A stretch of DNA of 14,909 nt from Candidatus Liptonbacteria bacterium (GCA_016212635.1 JACRFR010000013.1:1-14909), one strand, 5' to 3'; shown: positions 5,663-13,776, counted from the first letter of the stretch. Notes: generated by a model from the sequence alone, not told the origin. Numbers and translations are program-made.

Positions 5663-8600
5663 ATGCCAGGCAAATTCAAACAGCGTTTAGTCGCCGGTTT
5701 TTTAACAGTCACCCTGCTGGTTCCCAGCTTGGCCGCGGCGGAACTGGGCAGTCAGACCGTGGCGGCTAATTATTGCCACGACTTCGGCGCTAATTTAGAG
5801 GCAGGCGTACGCGGCGGCGAGGTGCCCGCCCTACATCGGGTGTTGCAGTTGGAACAGCTGGGCGCGGACATCTTACAGGTAGAGCTGGACCAGAACTGGT
5901 TCGGCGGTACCACCGCCCGGGCGGTGGCTGCCTTTCAGGAGAAGTACGCGGACGATATTTTGAAGCCGCTCAACTTGACCCAAGGCACCGGAGCGGTCGG
6001 AGCGAGCACGCGGGCCAAGTTGAACGCGCTCTACGGCTGCCCGGCCTCCCCCGGGACCGCCGTGACCGGCATGTGGCTGGAGTCAAGCTACCTGGAACTC
6101 AAAACCGGTGGCCGCGCGACCGTACGGGCTCTCGCCTGGTACGCCCCGCCCGTGGGCAGTGACATCTATGGTCAAAACGGCAACCTGGTCATTACTTCCA
6201 GTCAAGCGAGCGTGGCCGCCGCGGAGATGAATCAATTTACCGGCCTGGCTACCATTCAAGCTAAAAGCCCCGGCACGGCCAATCTGGTTTTTCATCCGGC
6301 CAAACTTCCCGCGAGCGACACCTCTAAAGACAAACGCTTAACCGTGCGAGTGGTTAACACTTCAGCCACGGTTGCTCGAGTGGAAGTATCCCAGACCAGC
6401 GTAACTTTATCCGCCAACCAAACCGCGACCCTTTCGGCCACAGTGCGCTGGTCGGATAACTCCACCTCACCGGGAGTCACCATTGTTTCTTCCGACCCCA
6501 ATGTGGCAAGCGGAAGCGCAGATGCCTTTGGCCAGATAACAATCTCGGCCGGAGATCCGTTTACTGATCCTAATGTTACCGGAGAGTTAATGAGCGCCGT
6601 TCTCACCGTTCACCCCTCCGCGGCGGGGACGGATACCTCTCGCGACGCGCGAGTTGCGGTGACCGTCAACCGATCATCGGAAGGTTCGGATTATAACCAG
6701 CTGCCCGAGCCGGAGTCGCCGCCCGAGGTACCGGCCTATATCGCGGGGCTTTTCGGCGATCGGACCTCGGCCAGCTTAAGCGCCGCCGAGCAGGAAGAAG
6801 TTGCCGGGTATTACCTGGCTAATGCCGGCATCTTCCCGGCCAGTTTTATCCCCGGCAGTCTCATGGCGGAGGCGATGGACTTGGGCGGGGAAACACCCGA
6901 TTCGACCAACGGCTTGGCGGTCAAGTCGATCGTGCGCGGCTATGAGTATCGGGACGGGCGCTACTGGCACCTGTTCCAAGTTCCGGGCGTGAGCGCGGTC
7001 GGTTCGCGCTTGAGCAATCCCTCTAATGCCATGACCATTGGCTTGGGCATAGCGGGCGGCGCGGCCACGGCGGCCGCGGTCGCGGCCCAGTTTGTCGGTA
7101 TGGGCACAGCGGCTATTGCTTCCGGGGCCACTTTTACACCAGTTGTGGGTGGCATTTTTATACCCGACATAGCTATAGGAGCCGTGCGCGCACTGGCCCT
7201 TTCGATTGGTTGGAGCGGAATCACGCCCGTAGTCGGTGGGCATGTCCTTTCCGCAAGCGCAGCTGCCGCGGCGGGAATAACAAATATAGGGGTAAGTGCC
7301 GCTGGTATAAGTCAGGTGAGTGTCACTGCTCACACCGCCAACCTCTTCCACTTTAATTTCAGCCTCGTGAAGTTGAAAGCTCTCTTCTTGCATCCCAGTC
7401 CGACCGTGATCGTAACCGCCGCCATCGCCGGGGCGGTGATGTTATTCAGTCACATCCTCGCGGTGCGCAAGCGTAATCATCAAAAGGTGGACGACACGAT
7501 CATCACTAACGATATTATGCCCAAGATCCGGACGATCGTGGACACCTATAACAGCAATCGAGCGCCATACCAAGAGGAGGAGCAGGACAATCATGACCGG
7601 GCGGTCATGGTAGCGCGCGCGTTGTTCGACGCTACCGCGGCCTACTTCAAACTAAAGCAGTCCGCCGACTCCCAGCGCGGCTACGTGGACGGATTCATTC
7701 GGACCATGGATCAGACGCTTACAGAGCGGCTCGCTGGTTTCGATCAGGGCTTGGCCGCGCTGCAGGTATTTAAAGACGGGAGCAATCGCCGCGGCGCTTA
7801 TGCCGGGGCGCGCTGGGGCATGGTGCTGGTCTATCCGGATGGCGGCGCTTTTTCCGAAACCGGACGCGGCGTACCGGCAAGCATCGCGGCCGCGATCCGG
7901 AACGCCAGCCGGGTTGCCACAGTAACCAGAATCGAGTTCCGGGGCAGCGCCCCGCCCGTCTTGGAAGATTTAATCGAACTGGGCAAGACCAAAACCCGAG
8001 CCGAGTTGGTCGGCAACGCCGCCTTGTTGGATGACAGTTTTAAAAACGCAGACGGCAGTGTCAAAAACCAGAGCCGGATACCAACCACCGGCCTCCGGCC
8101 GGGCAGCTACTTCGCGGAACTGCTGGGGTTGGGCAGCGATACACCGGGGGACGGTACTCGACGTCAGACCGTTTTGGGAACGAGCTATGTTTACAGTGTC
8201 GGCGCCAACGCCTGGAGTGTGACTCCGGCCGGAACTTTAGTGATCACCATTGCGCCGACGATAGAGAACCTGCCGCCCGGGCGGGAGGGAGAGGTCTATT
8301 CGCCGGCCGTTTTTCGAGCTAGCGGCGGAGAGGCGCCCTACATCTGGACGCTCGCCTCCGGCAGCTTGCCTGGCGGCCTGTTCCTGATCGGCGACCTAAA
8401 CCAACCGCCGATCAGGTTCGGCAACGCCGCCTTGGGGGATAGTGTTCTCTGGGGCCAGCCGGTGCGGGGCACCAAGGGCTTCTACTCTTTCACTCTCCGG
8501 GTTAAGGATAAAAATAACATCACTGCCGAACAATCCTATCGATTGGAAGTAGCCGAAGGGCCGTCCGTTCCGGGAGTCATTACTCTGGAGGATTTAAAAC

Positions 8601-10555
8601 GCGACGCCCACACTCGCGCTTACTCCAACGCCATTCCGAACAACCTGGTTATTCAGCTAGGGGACTATTATCGCGCGAGCGGCTACCCATCCTTTTTCCT
8701 GCCCGGCAGCGTAGTGGCCTTCATGTTTAGCTTAGGCACGACTGAAGCCGATCCGCTGCCTGGTAGCGACGCCGCGCAATTGGGCTATAAGTTTAACGGC
8801 CAGGCCGCGGTTCCCTACCCCAAGCGCTTCGAGCGGCAACTGGCGAGCGGAGCGGTTTCCGTTTCTTTGACTGTGAACGGTGGAGAGCAAACAACCGTTA
8901 GGCCGGGCCAAAATATCACTTACGCCTGGTCGGCTACCGGCGCCGCGTCCGCAGCTTCCAACTATACCGCGGACGGCGCCGACTGTCCGGGCGGAATCGG
9001 CCGCGCCGGGGAAGTAAAACCCTGGGTAGCTAACACTTTGTCCGGCACGGTCACCGCAACCGCCCAGAACTGCCAGGTGGGACGAACTTACACCATTACC
9101 TACCGGGCGCAAAACGCGAGCGGGGGAGTTGCGAGCAAGAGCATCACGGTCAAGGTGATCGCGGCATCCGCTCCCAATCCTAATCCCAATCCGCCCGTCA
9201 TCTTTTCTCCCGCTCCGTCCCAACCCGACACCTCCACACCCTGGGCGCCCGCCGTGCCCAGCGGCTCGATTTCGGTTACCCTCAAAGCCTCGCCCCGCTA
9301 TCCGGCAAGCGACGCCGACTGGAGCCGAAGCATAACCACTAGTACTTCTCCCTTGACGGTTAGCGCGGGGTGGGAAGTCGGCGGCATCCAGAGCGGCATG
9401 CAGTACGTGGTCCTCTTGTGGTGTAATCAGAATGATGCCGGCACAGGTTACCAGTCCTGGAACCAGCCGGATCGGTCCTTCAACACTCTCTACTCCGGTT
9501 CTCCAACCGCCCAGAGCGCATCTAATGTCTGCCGCTATGCGGCGCCCGGCACTTATTCCCTGAAAATTCTGATCGGCGCGCCGGACTTGAACGGCAAGCT
9601 GGCCGAGAGCCGAGCGACTGTCGTCCTGACCAGCCCGTCTGCTGGCGCCGCCGCAGGCACCACCACCTTTTTTATCACTCCCCCCACCAACCAAGTCGCA
9701 GTCGGTTTCTGGTCCAGTCCCGCTATGACCGCTTGGTATGATTCTGACGGTACCGGCTCCCAATCACCCCGCAACGTTTCCGCCTCCGCCGCCTGGTCTT
9801 CGGACAACCCGGAGATCGCTCAAGCCGGCTCGAATGGCAACATCAAAGGGATCAAGGAAGGTGAAACCCTGATCCGTGCCGGCTACAGCACCGGCGGCCA
9901 GACCTATGCCGCGAGCGCTCGCATAACCGTAGGCCGAGCCTCGGGCGCCGCCGCGCCCGCAACTCCCTCGGCCCCCGCCACCAACCCCCCCTCCGTTTCC
10001 TCTTCCGCCACTTGTCGCCCCGCCCCCTTCAACCGCAACCTCGGCGTAGGTACGACCGGCGATGATGTTTTGGCCCTGCGCAAGCTCCTGGCTCAAGAAG
10101 GTTTCGACGTCAGCCTTACCTCCCAGGATTATGATGAAGACCTGGCCTCGGTCGTTTCCGGCTTCCAGCTCCGCTACCGCGCCGACATTCTGGGCAGTTC
10201 TCAAAACGGTACCGGTTACGTTGGTCCCAGAACCCGGGCCAAACTGAACAGTCTCCCTGTTTGTGGAGTCGCCGCTTGCCACCAATTCCAAACTAACTTG
10301 GGCATTGGGGCCCAGGGCATCGAAATAGAGTATCTGCGCCGGTCCCTGACCGCTCTGGGCTTTCCGCCCAGCTCCGAGAGTGATTCCCGCGCCTTCGACG
10401 AGCCGCTGGCCTCGGCTGTTTCCGACTTCCAGCTCCGCTACCGCGCCGAGATCCTGGCTCCCGCCGGGCTAACCAATGTTACCGGCTACCTAGGCGGCCG
10501 CACCCGGGCTAAACTGAACAGCTTGAGTTGGTGCGTATCCGGGAAAACCGAGTGA
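5663..10555 (+). CDS. Giant secreted surface protein with Ig-like and peptidoglycan-binding-type domains, 1630 aa
   Basis: A signal peptide spans residues 1-26 (cut after AAA). A peptidoglycan-binding-type domain lies at 38-126, bounded by Cys38 and Cys126. Two Ig/BIG-like domains follow (about 130-228 and 231-334). A motif with YYLANAG and FIPGS occurs at about 383-430 and recurs divergently at about 1002-1050. A Gly/Ala-rich hydrophobic region (about 457-555) and a clear membrane helix at 582-601 followed by RKR come next, then a charged helical stretch (about 604-710). Further on are a putative-Ig (He_PIG-type) domain (about 864-980), two more Ig-like domains (about 1066-1168 and 1199-1330), a BIG2-like domain (1334-1427) and two Cys-bounded wall-binding-type domains (1451-1534, 1539-1624). 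The role is unknown; it is probably a wall-attached surface protein. The first gene of three related ones, it starts at ATG 5663 without a ribosome-binding site; TGCTAATAA at 5649-5657 might drive a leaderless transcript. Confidence 0.85.
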   Translation: MPGKFKQRLVAGFLTVTLLVPSLAAAELGSQTVAANYCHDFGANLEAGVRGGEVPALHRVLQLEQLGADILQVELDQNWFGGTTARAVAAFQEKYADDILKPLNLTQGTGAVGASTRAKLNALYGCPASPGTAVTGMWLESSYLELKTGGRATVRALAWYAPPVGSDIYGQNGNLVITSSQASVAAAEMNQFTGLATIQAKSPGTANLVFHPAKLPASDTSKDKRLTVRVVNTSATVARVEVSQTSVTLSANQTATLSATVRWSDNSTSPGVTIVSSDPNVASGSADAFGQITISAGDPFTDPNVTGELMSAVLTVHPSAAGTDTSRDARVAVTVNRSSEGSDYNQLPEPESPPEVPAYIAGLFGDRTSASLSAAEQEEVAGYYLANAGIFPASFIPGSLMAEAMDLGGETPDSTNGLAVKSIVRGYEYRDGRYWHLFQVPGVSAVGSRLSNPSNAMTIGLGIAGGAATAAAVAAQFVGMGTAAIASGATFTPVVGGIFIPDIAIGAVRALALSIGWSGITPVVGGHVLSASAAAAAGITNIGVSAAGISQVSVTAHTANLFHFNFSLVKLKALFLHPSPTVIVTAAIAGAVMLFSHILAVRKRNHQKVDDTIITNDIMPKIRTIVDTYNSNRAPYQEEEQDNHDRAVMVARALFDATAAYFKLKQSADSQRGYVDGFIRTMDQTLTERLAGFDQGLAALQVFKDGSNRRGAYAGARWGMVLVYPDGGAFSETGRGVPASIAAAIRNASRVATVTRIEFRGSAPPVLEDLIELGKTKTRAELVGNAALLDDSFKNADGSVKNQSRIPTTGLRPGSYFAELLGLGSDTPGDGTRRQTVLGTSYVYSVGANAWSVTPAGTLVITIAPTIENLPPGREGEVYSPAVFRASGGEAPYIWTLASGSLPGGLFLIGDLNQPPIRFGNAALGDSVLWGQPVRGTKGFYSFTLRVKDKNNITAEQSYRLEVAEGPSVPGVITLEDLKRDAHTRAYSNAIPNNLVIQLGDYYRASGYPSFFLPGSVVAFMFSLGTTEADPLPGSDAAQLGYKFNGQAAVPYPKRFERQLASGAVSVSLTVNGGEQTTVRPGQNITYAWSATGAASAASNYTADGADCPGGIGRAGEVKPWVANTLSGTVTATAQNCQVGRTYTITYRAQNASGGVASKSITVKVIAASAPNPNPNPPVIFSPAPSQPDTSTPWAPAVPSGSISVTLKASPRYPASDADWSRSITTSTSPLTVSAGWEVGGIQSGMQYVVLLWCNQNDAGTGYQSWNQPDRSFNTLYSGSPTAQSASNVCRYAAPGTYSLKILIGAPDLNGKLAESRATVVLTSPSAGAAAGTTTFFITPPTNQVAVGFWSSPAMTAWYDSDGTGSQSPRNVSASAAWSSDNPEIAQAGSNGNIKGIKEGETLIRAGYSTGGQTYAASARITVGRASGAAAPATPSAPATNPPSVSSSATCRPAPFNRNLGVGTTGDDVLALRKLLAQEGFDVSLTSQDYDEDLASVVSGFQLRYRADILGSSQNGTGYVGPRTRAKLNSLPVCGVAACHQFQTNLGIGAQGIEIEYLRRSLTALGFPPSSESDSRAFDEPLASAVSDFQLRYRAEILAPAGLTNVTGYLGGRTRAKLNSLSWCVSGKTE
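9695..9943 (+). repeat. Intergenic duplicate segment, copy A (inside the giant gene)
   Basis: This 249-bp part of the BIG2-like domain aligns without gaps to 12639-12887. The first 44 bases and the last 45 or so are identical. By hand I count about 20 mismatches, 13 of them in one 30-base patch that encodes the DSDGTGSQSPRN loop. Confidence 0.85.
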
Positions 10556-10579
10556 GCACGGATTCGTTCGCGGTCTTTG

Positions 10580-10588
10580 TGCTACAAT
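10580..10588 (+). promoter_or_regulatory. Extended -10 promoter, TGCTACAAT
   Basis: TG, one base, then TACAAT lies 25 bases before the ATG at 10614 and 25 bases after the stop of the giant gene. No good -35 is present. It should give the 252-aa gene, and probably the 592-aa gene behind it, a promoter separate from the giant gene. Confidence 0.5.
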
Positions 10589-10613
10589 AAGGCACGGCTT
10601 CAATAAAACCACC

Positions 10614-11372
10614 ATGGATCAAAAACCAGCCATTGGCCTCGTATTATTCTCGGCCCTCGCCCTGCCGTTCTTCGTAAAGGCGGCTTTCAGAGCGGACCCG
10701 ATGAGCCAGATTCAAGCCTTAGAGCAACAACTGAAGCAACTCCAGGTGGCTGCGGCGCAAGAGCCGTCCGCATTCTGCCACAACTTCCAAACCAACCTCC
10801 GGCTCGGCGCCGCGGGCCAGGAGGTGGCGGCGCTCCGGCAGGCGCTTAGCCGGGAGGGCATTCTAATAAAGGGCGGAGATCCCGCTCGACCCTATTACGG
10901 ACCGCAAACCGCGGCGGCAGTTAGACAGTTCCAAGAAAAGTACCGCGCCGAGGTGCTAACCCCCCAGCAGTTACAATCAGGCACGGGCGTCTTGGGTTCC
11001 GGCACCCGGTCTAAGCTAAATGAGCTGTATGGCTGCCAGACGGTACAGAACTGGCGCGCTCCCATGCAGTTGAATTTTCCGCCCGGGATGGGCCAGCCGC
11101 GGGCTCGGACCGAACTGTCGTCTAAAGGAGGCCAGCTGCGAACCGTGCAGCGGTTTGAACTACCGGGCATGGCGGCAGACATCGTGAATTATTACCAAAA
11201 CCGATTCAACCAGGCGGGCTGGCAGGTTGTGCCGGCGCTCGAGGGAAACACTGTGGCTCGGGGCGTGTTCTACGCCAACCGGGGAAATCGGCGCGCGACC
11301 GTTCAGATTCAGTACGATTCCATCCGGGGCGTTTCGGATGTGATCTTAAACTTCATCGCCCCGTCGAAATAA
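10614..11372 (+). CDS. Secreted peptidoglycan-binding-domain protein, 252 aa
   Basis: A hydrophobic N-terminus (about 7-24) acts as signal peptide or anchor. A short Gln/Leu-rich heptad stretch follows (about 31-48). Residues 55-141 form the Cys-bounded peptidoglycan-binding-type domain (Cys55, FQTNLRLG, FQEKY, GTGVLG, TRSKLNELYGC). After a Pro-rich linker (148-165) comes an alpha/beta domain at about 180-249 with ADIVNYYQNRFNQAGW, resembling small domains attached to bacterial surface proteins, whose role I cannot name. The coiled stretch may make it oligomeric. It is tightly followed by the 592-aa gene (18 bases), so the two are likely one operon driven from the extended -10 at 10580. The start is ATG 10614; no ribosome-binding site is seen. 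Confidence 0.88.
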   Translation: MDQKPAIGLVLFSALALPFFVKAAFRADPMSQIQALEQQLKQLQVAAAQEPSAFCHNFQTNLRLGAAGQEVAALRQALSREGILIKGGDPARPYYGPQTAAAVRQFQEKYRAEVLTPQQLQSGTGVLGSGTRSKLNELYGCQTVQNWRAPMQLNFPPGMGQPRARTELSSKGGQLRTVQRFELPGMAADIVNYYQNRFNQAGWQVVPALEGNTVARGVFYANRGNRRATVQIQYDSIRGVSDVILNFIAPSK

Positions 11373-11390
11373 CCACCCCGCTTAGCGATT

Positions 11391-13169
11391 ATGAACAATA
11401 CCCGGCAGAGCATTTTTCTCGCGGTCGCAATTCTAGCCATCGCTTTGACCGCCGGTGTTTCGGCTGGCTACTTGGGCCAAAATGTCTTGTCGGCCCGCGC
11501 GGATACGGAGGCCGGCGGCGCGGTCACCTGCGAGGATCTGAATTTTAGTACTTGCAGCGAGGGCAGCGGTTGCGGGGGTGACAGTTGTTATCGTGATTGC
11601 GGCAATGATGTGTGGGTAGAAGGCACCTGGAGCTGCACGAGCTGCGACGCCGCTTGTCCCATGAGTAGGGATGCTAGTCCCGCGGGCAGGGAGGCCCATG
11701 TTGAAACTGGCGCGGGCGCGGGTGCAAGCCCGGGCACTGAATCTGGCGGCGGCGGTGGGGCCAAGACTGAAACCGGCGGCGTTGAGACTGAAACCAGAAC
11801 TGAAACCGGCGGCGGTGCTACTACCGCTAACACCGGGACAACCCCCCCGCCCACTAACTGCTGCTCTGCCGACCGGGCGGCGCAGGGCTACACCTGTCAA
11901 AATAGAGTTTGCACCCGGCCCATGGGCGCCAACTCAACCTTCGGCATAGGCGGCGGCCGGGAATGTATCCCGGACCGGAGCTGTGATGTGGGCCTGGTTT
12001 GTAGCGGCCAGTCGGTTGTTTCCCCGGGTTGCCGGGAGGATGGAGGCAGGGGAGTATGTTCCAATACCGGCAGTTGCGCCAATCGAACCGGCAATCCGAA
12101 CCCCAGTTGCAGTGCGGCTTGCTGCTTGGACTCGGATTGCGGTGCCGGCCAAAATTGCTATTTCGCCGGTGGCTCCTCGGCCCGTTGCGAGGCGACACGA
12201 GTACCGTGCACCGGCGATATTCGAACCTCATCGTCAACCGCTCGGCAATGCGCGAGTCTGGCAGAGCAGCAGGGCCAAGCGCGCGGACTCAATATTAAGT
12301 GCCGGATGGTGGAGGTAACTGGCCCGGGTGTCACCGCGTACTATGATTCTATTTGCTCCATCGACGAACTGGATGGTTTTGGCGCTTACTACCTTGCCGG
12401 TTACCAGCGACCCAATGGTAGCGATATTAACCCGGGCTGGCAGATAGTGCCCACCGAGATACAGCATATACGGACAGGCAATGCTTGCCAGCAGTCCAAT
12501 CAGGAAACTTTTTATAACCCGGCCCAGCGGGCGTTCGAGTGTCGACCGCGAACCGTGTACACGGGCGGAACCGGTACTGGTACCGGCGGCACACCCCAGT
12601 CAAGCAGCACTTTCTTTGTTATTCCTCCTACCAATCAGGTCGCAGTCGGTTTCTGGTCCAGTCCCGCTATGACCGCTTGGTACGATTCTGATGGCTCGGG
12701 TCCGGTGCCCCCCCACAACGTTTCCGCCTCCGCCGCCTGGTCTTCGGACAATCCGGAGATCGCTCAAGTTGGCTCGAATGGCAACGTCAAAGGGATCAAG
12801 GAAGGTGAGACCCTGATCCGTGCCGGCTACAGCACCGGCGGTCAGACCTATGCCGCGAGCGCTCGCATAACCGTAGGCCGAGCCTCGACTCCCGCCGCCG
12901 CTTGCCGTCAGTTTCAGGCCGATCTGGGCATCGGCTCCCAAGGCGCCGAAGTGGAGTACCTGCGCCAGGTTCTGACCACCCTGGGTTTCCCGGTCAGTCC
13001 CGAGGGTGATCCCCGCGTCTTTGACGAGCCGCTGGCTTCCCAAGTTTCCGAGTTTCAACTGCGCTACCGCGCCGACATTCTGACTCCTGCCGGACTGACT
13101 AACGCTACCGGCTACTTCGGCAGCCGCACCCGTGCCAAACTGAACAACCTCAACCGGTGCGCTAGCTGA
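11391..13169 (+). CDS. Secreted Cys-rich surface protein with BIG2-like and peptidoglycan-binding-type domains, 592 aa
   Basis: A signal peptide or anchor spans about 7-27. Residues 47-384 hold 30 cysteines, in patterns such as CCLDSDCGAGQNC (244-256), which suggests a disulfide-rich extracellular region; it is split by a low-complexity Gly/Thr/Glu linker (about 104-151). Residues 407-499 are a BIG2-like domain nearly identical to 1335-1427 of the giant protein, and 505-590 form the Cys-bounded wall-binding-type domain (FQADLGIG, FQLRYRADIL, TRAKLNNLNRC). The C-terminal half therefore copies the C-terminus of the giant protein, minus one wall-binding domain. It likely attaches a disulfide-rich region to the cell surface. 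It lies 18 bases behind the 252-aa gene and is probably co-transcribed. Confidence 0.88.
   Translation: MNNTRQSIFLAVAILAIALTAGVSAGYLGQNVLSARADTEAGGAVTCEDLNFSTCSEGSGCGGDSCYRDCGNDVWVEGTWSCTSCDAACPMSRDASPAGREAHVETGAGAGASPGTESGGGGGAKTETGGVETETRTETGGGATTANTGTTPPPTNCCSADRAAQGYTCQNRVCTRPMGANSTFGIGGGRECIPDRSCDVGLVCSGQSVVSPGCREDGGRGVCSNTGSCANRTGNPNPSCSAACCLDSDCGAGQNCYFAGGSSARCEATRVPCTGDIRTSSSTARQCASLAEQQGQARGLNIKCRMVEVTGPGVTAYYDSICSIDELDGFGAYYLAGYQRPNGSDINPGWQIVPTEIQHIRTGNACQQSNQETFYNPAQRAFECRPRTVYTGGTGTGTGGTPQSSSTFFVIPPTNQVAVGFWSSPAMTAWYDSDGSGPVPPHNVSASAAWSSDNPEIAQVGSNGNVKGIKEGETLIRAGYSTGGQTYAASARITVGRASTPAAACRQFQADLGIGSQGAEVEYLRQVLTTLGFPVSPEGDPRVFDEPLASQVSEFQLRYRADILTPAGLTNATGYFGSRTRAKLNNLNRCAS
12639..12887 (+). 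repeat. Intergenic duplicate segment, copy B (inside the 592-aa gene)
   Basis: This is the partner of 9695-9943: same length, no gaps, about 92 percent identical by hand count. The two copies lie about 2.9 kb apart in direct orientation, so recombination between them could delete the intervening 252-aa gene and fuse the outer genes in frame. Confidence 0.85.
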
Positions 13170-13246
13170 ACCCGCGATTCGGCAGGCAACAAGTCAAACA
13201 ATTGAAAAGTGAGTTTGGTAACAGGCCCAGTATGTTTTCGCTAGTT

Positions 13247-13285
13247 TGATATGATATATCTGCGTCATAATGATTAATAATCATT
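13247..13285 (+). promoter_or_regulatory. Candidate rpiB promoter with operator-like palindrome
   Basis: TGATATGAT (13247-13255) is an extended -10 candidate; CATAAT (13266-13271) is an alternative. AATGATTA (13269-13276) and TAATCATT (13278-13285) form a perfect 8-bp inverted repeat around one A, just downstream of the first -10 or overlapping the second, where a repressor could block transcription. The AT-rich block stands out from the GC-rich genes around it. Confidence 0.4.
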
Positions 13286-13296
13286 GATCATTTCCC

Positions 13297-13776
13297 ATGG
13301 TCATCTACCTCGGCGCGGATCATCGCGGTTTTCAACTCAAGGAGCTGCTCAAACAGTTCCTGCATCAGGGTGCGTTCGAGGTGGCCGACCTGGGCGGCAT
13401 GGAACAGGATCCCGAAGATGATTATCCGGACTACGCCGCGGCCGTAGCCCGGCGCGTTGGCGACAATACCGATCAGGCGCGCGGGATACTGATTTGCGGT
13501 TCGGGGGCGGGCATGGCCATCGCCGCCAATAAAGTACCCCGCATACGTGCCGGTTTGGCGCTTTCCAACGACCAGGTGTTCGCCGCCCGGGACGAAGATG
13601 ACATCAATATTCTCTGCCTCGCGGCTGATTTTATTACCGAGGCGGATGCCCAGCAGATGGTTAAAGTCTTCCTGAATACGCCGTTCGCGGGGACGATGCG
13701 CTACCGCCGCCGGATCGAGAAAGTGTCGCAGATCGAACACGCCGCCCTGGGTATTCCCAAGCCGCCGTCACCATGA
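13297..13776 (+). CDS. rpiB: Ribose-5-phosphate isomerase B (RpiB/LacAB family)
   Basis: RpiB interconverts ribose-5-phosphate and ribulose-5-phosphate in the non-oxidative pentose phosphate branch. GADHRGFQLK (6-15) carries the Asp8-His9 pair, DYPDYA lies at 42-47, and GILICGSGAGM (63-73) holds the presumed catalytic Cys67 and the anion-binding glycines, followed by IAANKVPRIRAGLA. DINILCLAADFI (102-113) matches the family's NVL-type strand. The usual His before this strand is replaced: the sequence reads ARDEDDIN (97-104). The length of 159 aa is normal. The start is ATG 13297; no ribosome-binding site is seen. Its stop overlaps the rpe start as ATGA (13773-13776), which indicates translational coupling. 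Confidence 0.93.
   Translation: MVIYLGADHRGFQLKELLKQFLHQGAFEVADLGGMEQDPEDDYPDYAAAVARRVGDNTDQARGILICGSGAGMAIAANKVPRIRAGLALSNDQVFAARDEDDINILCLAADFITEADAQQMVKVFLNTPFAGTMRYRRRIEKVSQIEHAALGIPKPPSP

Noticed and set aside
8732..9763. 343-residue minus-strand frame inside the giant gene
   Set aside because: It is a Gly/Arg-rich shadow with no domain, while the plus frame encodes continuous Ig-like domains.
5663..10555. Giant frame considered as a fusion or assembly error of two genes
   Set aside because: The frame is open throughout, with consistent composition and ordered domains. The internal repeat and the wall-binding-type domains at both ends fit one secreted protein.
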